Below, in pieces: positions 1 to 8,099 of a DNA stretch of 64,000 nt. The DNA lies in the NCBI RefSeq assembly GCF_032463525.1, contig NZ_CP135971.1, positions 2,480,001 to 2,544,000 on the forward strand, in the 5' to 3' direction. The translations under genes and the position numbers were made by a program. Below the pieces are notes generated by a model. It was not told where the DNA came from, did not search any database, and was given only the letters and a program-made list of their open reading frames with translations. Position 1 is the first letter of the stretch, and every line of letters begins with the position of its first letter. Source of the stretch: Pseudomonas sp. DTU_2021_1001937_2_SI_NGA_ILE_001 (GTDB lineage Bacteria; Pseudomonadota; Gammaproteobacteria; Pseudomonadales; Pseudomonadaceae).

Positions 1-1
1 G

Positions 2-397
2 TATTCCAACCTCGGCCGGCCGATGCTGACCATCGTCGAAGACACCTGTGGCCGCCACGACACCCTCGGCGGTGCCTGCGCCCAGGAGAGCAACACCGTG
101 CGCTACGCCCTGGACAAGCGCTACATGCACAGCTGCCGCGACAACTACCTGCGCGCCTGCGCCCACGATGGCCGGCTGAGCAAGCGTGACATCGGCCCGA
201 ACATCAACTTCTTCATGAACGTACCGGTCACCGCCGAGGGCGGCCTGACCTTCGAAGACGGCATTTCCGCGCCGGGCAAGTACGTCGAGCTGCGCGCCGA
301 GATGGACGTGATCGTGCTGATTTCCAACTGCCCGCAGTTGAACAACCCGTGCAACGGCTACAACCCGACCCCGGCGCAACTGCTGATCCGCGACTGA
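2..397 (+). CDS. DUF1989 / urea carboxylase-associated protein, probable carboxyguanidine deiminase subunit (5' truncated)
   Basis: The last 131 codons of a gene that begins before the window. The visible part is rich in Cys and His ([20 protein letters not shown]) and ends shortly after a [15 protein letters not shown] stretch, all typical of the DUF1989 family. These proteins were long annotated as urea carboxylase-associated proteins. In characterised guanidine-degradation operons, two DUF1989 subunits form carboxyguanidine deiminase (CgdAB), which converts carboxyguanidine to allophanate. The stop lies 113 bp before the carboxylase start, so the two are probably cotranscribed. Which of the two subunits this is cannot be told from the fragment. 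The deiminase role is inferred from family and context. Confidence 0.8.
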   Translation, partial: YSNLGRPMLTIVEDTCGRHDTLGGACAQESNTVRYALDKRYMHSCRDNYLRACAHDGRLSKRDIGPNINFFMNVPVTAEGGLTFEDGISAPGKYVELRAEMDVIVLISNCPQLNNPCNGYNPTPAQLLIRD

Positions 398-510
398 ACC
401 CCGGCCCACGCCAGCCACCCGCAACGGACGACCGTTGCGTGCCAAGACCCATAGCGGGACGGCCCGCTGCCTGCATGAACCGGCCCGAACCGGTTTCCGG
501 GGTAACTGCC

Positions 511-3500
511 ATGTTCGACACTCTGCTGATCGCCAACCGCGGCGCCATCGCCTGCCGCATCCTGCGCACCCTCAAGGCCCTCGATGTAAAGGGCGTGGCG
601 GTGTATTCCGAAGCCGACGCCGCCAGCCTGCACCTGCTGCAGGCCGACCAGGCCCACAGCCTGGGTGAAGGCGGTGCAGCGCAGACCTACCTGGACGTGC
701 CGCGCATCCTCGCCATCGCCCGCGCCAGCGGCGCCCAGGCCATCCACCCCGGCTACGGTTTCCTCTCGGAGAACGCCGCCTTCGCCCAGGCCTGTGAAGA
801 CGCCGGCATCGCCTTCGTCGGCCCGACCCCGGAACAGCTGCGCGTGTTCGGCCTCAAGCACACCGCCCGCGCCCTGGCCAAGGCCCATGGCGTGCCGATG
901 CTGGAGGGCACCGAGCTGCTCGACAGCCTGGACGCGGCGCTGGCCGCCGCCGAGGCCATCGGCTACCCGGTGATGCTCAAGAGCACCGCCGGCGGTGGCG
1001 GCATCGGCATGCGCGTGTGCCGCACGGCGGCCGAGCTGGGCGAGTCGTTCGAAGCGGTCAAGCGTCTGGGGCAGAACAACTTCAGCGATGCTGGGGTGTT
1101 CCTGGAGAAATACATCCAGCGCGCCCGGCACCTGGAAGTGCAGGTGTTCGGCGACGGCCAGGGCGAGGTACTGGCCCTGGGCGTGCGTGACTGTTCGGTG
1201 CAGCGGCGCAACCAGAAGGTGCTGGAGGAGACCCCGGCGCCGAACCTGCCCGCTGGCATGAGCGAGGCCCTGTGCGAGGCGGCGGTGCGCCTGGCACGGG
1301 CGGTGAACTACCGCAGCGCCGGGACGGTGGAATTCGTCTTCGACAGCGACACCCGGCAGTTCTACTTCCTCGAAGTGAACACCCGCCTGCAGGTCGAGCA
1401 CGGCGTGACCGAACAGGTGTGGGGCGTCGACCTGGTGGCCTGGATGGTGCAACTGGCAGCCGGCGACCTGCCGCCGCTGGCCGAGCTGCAGGCCGGCCTG
1501 CGCCCGCAGGGCCATGCCATCCAGGCGCGGCTGTATGCCGAAGACCCGGGCCGCGACTTCCAGCCCAGCCCCGGCCTGCTCACCGCCGTGAGTTTCCCGC
1601 CTGCCGATGGCCAGGCGCTGCGTATCGACACCTGGGTCGAGGCCGGCTGCGAGATCCCACCGTTCTTCGACCCGATGATCGCCAAGGTCATCACCTGGGC
1701 AGCGAGCCGCGAACAGGCCAGCCAGGCGCTGGAGCAGGCCCTGGCCGATACGCGCCTGTATGGCGTGGAAACCAACCGCGACTACCTGCGGCAGATCATC
1801 CAGGACGCGCCCTTTGCCAGCGGCCAACCCTGGACCCGCTGCCTGGAAGGCCTGCAGTACCAGGCCGAAACCTTCGAAGTGCTCAGCGGCGGCACCCAGA
1901 CCACCGTGCAGGACTATCCCGGCCGCCTCGGCTACTGGGCCGTGGGCGTGCCACCGTCCGGGCCGATGGACAGCCTGGCGCTGCGCCAGGGCAACCGCCT
2001 GCTGGGCAACCCGGAAGGCTGCGCGGGCCTGGAAATCACCATGAGCGGGCCACTGCTGCGCTTCAACAGCGAGGCCGTGGTGGCGGTCACGGGGGCGCAA
2101 ATCCCGCTGACCCTCGACGGCGCCGCACAGCCGATGAACACCGCGCTGTACATTCCGGCTGGCGCCACCCTGGCACTGGGCACCATTGCCGGAGCCGGGG
2201 CACGCAGCTACCTGTGCCTGCGCGGCGGCCTGGACGTGCCTGAATACCTGGGCAGCCGCAGCACCTTCACCCTCGGTCAGTTCGGCGGACACGGCGGCCG
2301 CGCCCTGCGCGCCGGCGACGTGCTGCACTTCAACCCGCTGAGCGAGCGCAGCACCGGGCAGCGCATCGCCGACACCGACCTGCCGCAGCTGGGCGCGGTG
2401 CGCCACCTGCGGGTCATCTACGGCCCGCATGGCGCGCCGGAGTACTTCACCGCCGCATACATGGACACCTTCCTGGCCACCGACTGGGAAGTGCATTTCA
2501 ACTCCAGCCGCACCGGCGTGCGCCTGATCGGCCCGAAACCCGAGTGGGTGCGCGCCGACGGCGGCGAAGCCGGCCTGCACCCGTCGAACATCCACGACAA
2601 CCCCTACGCCATCGGCGCGGTGGACTTCACCGGCGACATGCCGGTGATTCTCGGCCCCGACGGCCCGAGCCTGGGCGGCTTCGTGTGCCCGGTCACCATC
2701 ATCGAAGCCGACCTGTGGCAGCTCGGCCAGCTCAAGGCCGGCGACAAGGTGCGCTTCCACCCGGTAGACATCGCCAGCGCCCGCGCGCTGATCGGCAGCA
2801 CCACACAGGCCAGCGACCAGGCCCCGCGCCCGGTCAGTGAACTGCCCAGCCCCATCGTGCTGGACATCGGCCACGCCGACACGCGCCTGGTAGCGCGGCT
2901 GTCGGGCGACACCCATCTGCTGCTGGAAATCGGCGCCGCCGAGCTGGACCTGGTGCTGCGCTTCCGTGGCCATGCGCTGATGCAGGCCCTGGAAGGCCTG
3001 GCGCTGGACGGGGTGATCGACCTGACCCCGGGCATCCGCTCGCTGCAGGTGCACTACCAGCCCGAGCGCCTGCCGCTGGCACGCCTGCTGGAAGTCGTCG
3101 CCGGCGAATGGGACGCGGTGTGCGCCGCCGGCGACCTGCAGGTGCCGTCGCGCATCGTGCACCTGCCGCTGTCGTGGGACGACCCGGCCTGCCAGCTGGC
3201 CATCGAGAAATACATGACCACGGTGCGCAAGGACGCACCCTGGTGCCCGAGCAACCTGGAGTTCATCCGCCGCATCAACGACCTGCCCAACCTCGATGAA
3301 GTGCAGCGCACGGTGTTCGACGCCAGCTACCTGGTGATGGGCCTGGGCGACGTGTACCTCGGCGCGCCGGTGGCTACGCCCCTGGACCCGCGCCACCGCC
3401 TGGTGACCACCAAGTACAACCCGGCGCGCACCTGGACCGCCGAGAACTCGGTGGGTATCGGCGGTGCCTACATGTGCGTGTACGGCATGGAAGGCCCCGG

Positions 3501-4095
3501 CGGCTACCAGTTCGTCGGCCGGACCCTGCAGATGTGGAACCGCTACCGCGAAGTCGCGGCGTTCGAGGGCAAACCCTGGCTGCTGCGCTTCTTCGACCAG
3601 ATCCGCTTCTTCCCGGTCAGCGCTGAAGAACTGCTGCGCATCCGCCGTGATTTCCCGCTGGGCCGCTACCCGCTGCACATCGAGCAGAGTCACCTGAACC
3701 TGGCCGACTACCAGGCCTTCCTGGCCCGCGAAGCCGCTGGTATCGACGCCTTTCGCACCCAGCAGCAGGCGGCCTTCAACGCCGAACGCGAACGCTGGAT
3801 CGCCAACGGCCAGGCCGACTTCGTCAGCGAGGAGAGCAGCGCGCCGGTCACCGAAGAGGCGCCACTGGCCGAGGGTCATCAGGGGGTCGACAGCCACATC
3901 GCCGGCAACCTCTGGCAGGTTCAGGTACAGCCCGGTGAACGGGTCGAGGCCGGTGCGGTGCTGGTGATCCTGGAGTCGATGAAGATGGAAATCCCGCTGC
4001 TGGCCCCGGTGGCTGGAACCGTACGGGAAGTACGCGTGCAGCCGGGTTCGGCGGTACGTGCCGGACAGCGCGTGGTGGTGCTGGAAGCCGATTGA
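511..4095 (+). CDS. Biotin-dependent urea/guanidine carboxylase
   Basis: A 1194-residue protein with the full carboxylase architecture. The N-terminal biotin carboxylase (about 1-450) has an ATP-grasp glycine loop GGGGIGMR near residue 161 and EVNTRLQVEH near 288. An AHS2/KipA half follows (about 455-760), then an AHS1/KipI half (about 783-1060), and a C-terminal biotinyl domain with ESMKME, where K1158 is the expected biotinylated lysine. It carboxylates urea or guanidine at the expense of ATP. The ATG at 511 was chosen because the MFDTLLIANRG start is typical; an in-frame ATG at 475 would add 12 unconserved residues. The adjacent DUF1989 gene favours guanidine as substrate. No allophanate hydrolase follows, which is unusual for this operon. 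Confidence 0.93.
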   Translation: MFDTLLIANRGAIACRILRTLKALDVKGVAVYSEADAASLHLLQADQAHSLGEGGAAQTYLDVPRILAIARASGAQAIHPGYGFLSENAAFAQACEDAGIAFVGPTPEQLRVFGLKHTARALAKAHGVPMLEGTELLDSLDAALAAAEAIGYPVMLKSTAGGGGIGMRVCRTAAELGESFEAVKRLGQNNFSDAGVFLEKYIQRARHLEVQVFGDGQGEVLALGVRDCSVQRRNQKVLEETPAPNLPAGMSEALCEAAVRLARAVNYRSAGTVEFVFDSDTRQFYFLEVNTRLQVEHGVTEQVWGVDLVAWMVQLAAGDLPPLAELQAGLRPQGHAIQARLYAEDPGRDFQPSPGLLTAVSFPPADGQALRIDTWVEAGCEIPPFFDPMIAKVITWAASREQASQALEQALADTRLYGVETNRDYLRQIIQDAPFASGQPWTRCLEGLQYQAETFEVLSGGTQTTVQDYPGRLGYWAVGVPPSGPMDSLALRQGNRLLGNPEGCAGLEITMSGPLLRFNSEAVVAVTGAQIPLTLDGAAQPMNTALYIPAGATLALGTIAGAGARSYLCLRGGLDVPEYLGSRSTFTLGQFGGHGGRALRAGDVLHFNPLSERSTGQRIADTDLPQLGAVRHLRVIYGPHGAPEYFTAAYMDTFLATDWEVHFNSSRTGVRLIGPKPEWVRADGGEAGLHPSNIHDNPYAIGAVDFTGDMPVILGPDGPSLGGFVCPVTIIEADLWQLGQLKAGDKVRFHPVDIASARALIGSTTQASDQAPRPVSELPSPIVLDIGHADTRLVARLSGDTHLLLEIGAAELDLVLRFRGHALMQALEGLALDGVIDLTPGIRSLQVHYQPERLPLARLLEVVAGEWDAVCAAGDLQVPSRIVHLPLSWDDPACQLAIEKYMTTVRKDAPWCPSNLEFIRRINDLPNLDEVQRTVFDASYLVMGLGDVYLGAPVATPLDPRHRLVTTKYNPARTWTAENSVGIGGAYMCVYGMEGPGGYQFVGRTLQMWNRYREVAAFEGKPWLLRFFDQIRFFPVSAEELLRIRRDFPLGRYPLHIEQSHLNLADYQAFLAREAAGIDAFRTQQQAAFNAERERWIANGQADFVSEESSAPVTEEAPLAEGHQGVDSHIAGNLWQVQVQPGERVEAGAVLVILESMKMEIPLLAPVAGTVREVRVQPGSAVRAGQRVVVLEAD

Positions 4096-4128
4096 GGCTA
4101 AGCGGCGATACGGGTCAGTCAGGCCGGG

Positions 4129-4158
4129 CAGGAGCGGCTTCAGCCGCGAAGCGACCGC
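4129..4158 (+). repeat. REP-like palindrome, left copy
   Basis: It contains a perfect palindrome GCGGCTTCAGCCGC (4134-4147) inside the context GGAGCGGCTTCAGCCGCGAA, the style of the abundant REP elements of P. putida. It lies 34 bp after the carboxylase stop. A matching element in the opposite orientation is at 4604-4630. Confidence 0.6.
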
Positions 4159-4295
4159 ATGTTCACAGCAAATGCAGTGAATTTCCCGGCGCTTTCGCGG
4201 CTAACGCCAATACTGATCTTTTAGACCAAAGCAATCCGAACTGGCGTCGCTTTTTGCTTTTCATGCATCGCCCTCACAGACGCCGCAAAACGCGA

Positions 4296-4510
4296 CTTCG
4301 GTGCAGGCCGAGTGGAGGTGTCATGGAAGGGGGTAAGCCGGCAGGGAAGCCGGCTTAGGCGCACTGGGCCAGGGACGGCCCATTGCGCCGGCCCCCTGGA
4401 ATGGCGCCGGAAGGAGGGAAGTCTGCCCGCAGGGCAGACCCAAGCCAGGAGCAATGGCTTTTGGTTACTTTTGGCCGAAACCAAAAGTAACCCGCCGTAA
4501 AGGCGGAAAG
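4296..4510 (+). repeat. Multi-hairpin intergenic element
   Basis: A non-coding stretch with five perfect stem-loops in a row. They are: a 9-bp stem at 4334-4342/4349-4357; a 6-bp stem at 4365-4370/4377-4382; an 8-bp stem with a 3-nt loop at 4421-4428/4432-4439; a 12-bp stem at 4463-4474/4481-4492 (GGTTACTTTTGG arm, CCGAAA loop); and a 5-bp stem at 4492-4496/4502-4506. I recall similar sequences scattered in Pseudomonas intergenic regions but cannot verify this here. It could be a structured RNA, a dispersed repeat or a folded 3' region. No convincing protein is encoded on either strand. Confidence 0.55.
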
Positions 4511-4603
4511 GTGACTAAAGGGCACTGATGCTGCGGCGGGTGTACCCGGTCCAGATAGCCTGCCATTCGCGAGTAAGCTCCAACGGTCTAACTGACCAGT
4601 ATT

Positions 4604-4630
4604 GCGGCTAAAGCCGCTCCCGCGACCGCA
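4604..4630 (-). repeat. REP-like palindrome, right copy (inverted)
   Basis: A perfect palindrome GCGGCTAAAGCCGC (4604-4617) followed by TCCCGCGACCGC. It is the reverse orientation of the element at 4129-4158, so the pair brackets the hairpin element like a BIME. The remainder of 4159-4734 outside these repeats shows no gene. Confidence 0.55.
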
Positions 4631-4734
4631 AAACGCCCAATCAAAGGGTATTGGCCAAGGGGCTATACATAAATAGCCCCGCTGCCCTGCGTGACAGCTG
4701 CATAGTGGCCCGCCCGCCTGTGCGAGCCACTGCC

Positions 4735-7700
4735 ATGATCGAGCCCACCACCGCCCTGCCCCCTGACACGCCCGGCGTGGCCCTGCTGCCGGGCCAGGAC
4801 CGCGAACGCAGCGACGGGCTGCCGAGCGCCGACGCGTTCGCCCTGTCGCCTTTCCAGTACGTCACCACAGACGCTCGCTTACCGGACCTGCAGCCCGCGC
4901 CTCTGGCCGCCCCGCAGATGCCCAGGCGCCTGCGCCGGCTGCGTCAGAGCCTGGCCGGCCGGCTGCTGCATGGCACGCCGCTGCTGTTGAACGCCTTGCA
5001 ACTGGAGATGGACCTGCCCGAACCCTGGCCCACGGTGGCCCGACGCAAGCTCGGTGAGTACTTGCGCGAACTCACCGGCCAGACGTTGGACCCCACCCGC
5101 CTGCGCATGGTGATCAAGGCGCCGCATCCCTGGGTCGATGACCAGGACATCGAACGTGACGACTATGCGCTGTCGCTGCTGGAACTCACCCTCGCCAGCG
5201 CCGACCCACGGCAACGGCTGGCCCTGCTCAAGGCGACCCAGACCCATGACGTCGCCATCGACGGCCTGCCGACGCTGACGGCTGGCAGCGCGCTGCGGCA
5301 GATCATCAAGCTCGACTGGCAGGGTGAACAACAACGCCGGCTCGAAGCCTTCTGGAAGGCGCATACCGCTACCTGGCGCGAACTGGCGCGCCTGGCGCTG
5401 CTCGATGAGCTGGAGCGACACTGGCATCGGCGCAGGATCAGCCACGACGGCCATCAGTTGACCCTGGATGCCATGGGCTATCGGCAATTACCCGAGGATC
5501 TCACCGCCTTCCAGCGCCGCAGGCAGCCTGAACGCTCTCAGCTGTGGCTGCTGTACCTGGAAGATGAAGCGGTGCCCGGTCTGTTCCAGGTGCGCTCGCA
5601 CAACACCTCGCACTGCTTCATTCACCGGCCAGGCTCCGGGCTGTCGCCGATCGAATACATCAGTGACGACCCCGAGCACATGACCCGTCGCCTGATCGAT
5701 GCCATGAACGCCTCGCCCCGGCACCGAGACTGGCTGGAGCAAAACCAGGCCTGGCTGGATGAACCGCTGCAGAGCCAGGCGCAGGTGGTAAGCGGCGATC
5801 TGTTCAACGCCCTGCAGCGCGCCAGCCGAAGCGCAGGCGAAGCGATCTGGTGTACCCCCGCCCAGGCCATGACGCTGCACCCGATACACCGTGCGCTGAC
5901 CCTGGCCGGGGGCATGGACCTGTGGCAACCCTACCCGGCGCTGCTGCAGGCCTTACCCGCGCCTCAGAAGCTCGCCAGCCACTTGATGAAGGCTTGGCTG
6001 CAGGAGCAGTACGGGCTGGATCTGGACCCCAGGCAGGTGTTCGTGGCCTGGCGCCCCGGCAGCCAGGCCACGCCCTTGGGCCATGTACGCCAGGCCGGTA
6101 GCGCCATCCGTGTGCCGAGCGGTGAACCGCTCGACCTGCCGCAGGCGTTGATCGAGCGCTTTCAGGCCGTGGAGCCTGGCGGATACATCGATACGGGGGG
6201 GCACTGGGCGGTGTGGCATGACCCGAGCGGCAAGGGACAATGGCAGGCCACGAAGGAACTGCCCATCGAGGCGCGGGCGCTGGAACGGCATATCGCCGGA
6301 ATCGACTTCCTGGCTCTGATGACGCAACGCATCGAAGCGTTCTGGGAACACCATCAGCAGGCTCTGGAGCGCACCTTGCGCACGGCGCTGGTTCATCAGG
6401 CGATCATCTGCCTCAAGCTGGGCCTGCTGAGCAGGCCCGCGTTCGACAGAATCGCCCTGGCGCTCGAAGATCCGCAGGCGCGCTGGACGGTGCTGGGCGT
6501 CCAGGTACAGAGTTCATTGTTCGAGGGCCTGGAACGCCAGCCCTGTGCCAGCCTGTTGCTGCTGATGGCAGCAGACGGCCACTCGCTTGTGCTCTACCAG
6601 GCAGGCCTGGCCAAGGCGTTCATGGAGTTCAGCGACGAGCCGGCACTGCATCGCTACCTGCGCCAGGCCATGGCCAACGAACAGTGGCGACAGGCGGTGC
6701 TGCAATATGTGCCGGACCGTCACCACCAACGCCTGGGCTACCTGCTGCGCTTCTGGGGCGGCGTGCAGGAGCAGGTGCCGCCAGCCTCGCTGCTGCACCC
6801 CTGGAGTGACCACTTCTACCACCCCGACCATCACCTGCCCCTCGAACATGGGCTGTTCCAGCAGGTCCTGCCGGCCGGCCCGCCCTTTGCCTTCATCTGC
6901 GAGACACTCAGGGCCAATGCCCTCGAGCGAGCCCGGCAGGTGATCGTCACGCCCGCCGAGCAAAGCCTGCGTCAGTGGCAGGCGGTCTTTCGTCACCTGC
7001 AATGGCTGGTCGCTCCCATGTCGCTGGTGCTGAGCCCGGCGGCCCTCGCCTCACTGGCCCTGGAGGTGGGCATGACCGCCCTGGATGTCGCCACCGCCCA
7101 ACTGCCCGGCCACCGCTATCGGGAGAAGCAACAGGCGCTGCTCGCGCTGCTGAGCCTGGGGCTGTGGCGGATCGGCCCGGCCACCCCACGCCTGCTCGGT
7201 GCGTTGCACAAGATCACCACTGCTGCCCGGCAGCTGCCCGCTGCCAGCGCCGGGCGGGGCGCGGGGGCCTTGCTCAGCCGCATCAGAAGGCCGCGCCCGA
7301 CCCACCTGGCGCCGTTCTTCCATACCGACAGGCTGCTCAAGCGCTGGACCATCGCCGCCCACCCGCAATTCGGCGGTGTCGCGGTGCACGCCTGGAAACT
7401 GGGGCGCAAGTTCCTGCTCTGGACCTCGGAGCGCGGGCAGGCCAGGACTCTGGTGGTCAGCACCCACGGCTACTACCTGCCGTGGAGCAGGACCGTCGCC
7501 ATTCCCAACGGCACCGAGATCCGCACCTTCGCACCGCATCAGCATGTTCTGCTCGATCCGGGCCTGCATCAGGTAGTCCGCCAGCGCAGCAGCGCTTTTG
7601 CATTGTCCACGACAGCCGGCAACACCCCACTGGCGACGCTGCCGCCCTTGGTCATGACCGACAGGCTGATGGCCGGCACCTCGAAGCTCGGGCGCTTGAA

Positions 7701-8019
7701 GAACTACACCCTGAGCAAATACCAGGGCTCGGGCAGCGAGACCTATGTCGATGTCAGCCACAGCGTACGCAACAGCCATGCCGCGACTTTTCCCGGTCTG
7801 CCCCCGGCCACGCCCATGGATGTGCTGACCGTGCGCAACCGCTTCGGCACCCGGCCGCCGAACTTGGAGGAACTCTTCGACACGCTGGCCGACCAGGGCA
7901 TTCACTACGACCGGATTCTTCTGGTGCACTGCCGCTGCGCGGCCATCGATGCGCTGTTGAAGCGGGCGCCGGTGTATTCCGTGCCGATTCAGCCGACAGA
8001 CATGCCAATCACGCCGTAA
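4735..8019 (+). CDS. Large toxin-like protein (dermonecrotic-toxin-like N-terminal region, Stv/adhesin-like C-terminus)
   Basis: A 1094-residue soluble protein without a signal peptide. The N-terminal two thirds is Leu/Arg/Trp-rich and helical and resembles the dermonecrotic-toxin-like (DUF6543) proteins common in Pseudomonas. The last 200 residues look like the putative adhesin Stv domain. That part has a strand ending in STHG (H911) and, 155 residues later, a strand ending in LLVHCRC (C1066), which is reminiscent of a clan CD (caspase-like) His/Cys dyad. The ATG at 4735 is the first in frame; a TTG at 4651 after AAAGGG is an alternative start. Neither has a strong ribosome site. It appears monocistronic, and no immunity or secretion gene is adjacent. 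Family names are from memory; the catalytic idea is inference. Confidence 0.7.
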   Translation: MIEPTTALPPDTPGVALLPGQDRERSDGLPSADAFALSPFQYVTTDARLPDLQPAPLAAPQMPRRLRRLRQSLAGRLLHGTPLLLNALQLEMDLPEPWPTVARRKLGEYLRELTGQTLDPTRLRMVIKAPHPWVDDQDIERDDYALSLLELTLASADPRQRLALLKATQTHDVAIDGLPTLTAGSALRQIIKLDWQGEQQRRLEAFWKAHTATWRELARLALLDELERHWHRRRISHDGHQLTLDAMGYRQLPEDLTAFQRRRQPERSQLWLLYLEDEAVPGLFQVRSHNTSHCFIHRPGSGLSPIEYISDDPEHMTRRLIDAMNASPRHRDWLEQNQAWLDEPLQSQAQVVSGDLFNALQRASRSAGEAIWCTPAQAMTLHPIHRALTLAGGMDLWQPYPALLQALPAPQKLASHLMKAWLQEQYGLDLDPRQVFVAWRPGSQATPLGHVRQAGSAIRVPSGEPLDLPQALIERFQAVEPGGYIDTGGHWAVWHDPSGKGQWQATKELPIEARALERHIAGIDFLALMTQRIEAFWEHHQQALERTLRTALVHQAIICLKLGLLSRPAFDRIALALEDPQARWTVLGVQVQSSLFEGLERQPCASLLLLMAADGHSLVLYQAGLAKAFMEFSDEPALHRYLRQAMANEQWRQAVLQYVPDRHHQRLGYLLRFWGGVQEQVPPASLLHPWSDHFYHPDHHLPLEHGLFQQVLPAGPPFAFICETLRANALERARQVIVTPAEQSLRQWQAVFRHLQWLVAPMSLVLSPAALASLALEVGMTALDVATAQLPGHRYREKQQALLALLSLGLWRIGPATPRLLGALHKITTAARQLPAASAGRGAGALLSRIRRPRPTHLAPFFHTDRLLKRWTIAAHPQFGGVAVHAWKLGRKFLLWTSERGQARTLVVSTHGYYLPWSRTVAIPNGTEIRTFAPHQHVLLDPGLHQVVRQRSSAFALSTTAGNTPLATLPPLVMTDRLMAGTSKLGRLKNYTLSKYQGSGSETYVDVSHSVRNSHAATFPGLPPATPMDVLTVRNRFGTRPPNLEELFDTLADQGIHYDRILLVHCRCAAIDALLKRAPVYSVPIQPTDMPITP

Positions 8020-8099
8020 AGTGCACCCGGCGCGATAGTGGCCCCATGGACTTTTCGTCTACTATGCCGCTCCTTGGAGCCGTTCAGTCTGGAAGACGC

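Noticed and set aside
358..3897. A 1179-codon open frame on the minus strand opposite the carboxylase
   Set aside because: It mirrors a complete, well-conserved biotin carboxylase; the antisense product is low-complexity His/Gln/Gly-rich, typical of GC-rich shadow frames.
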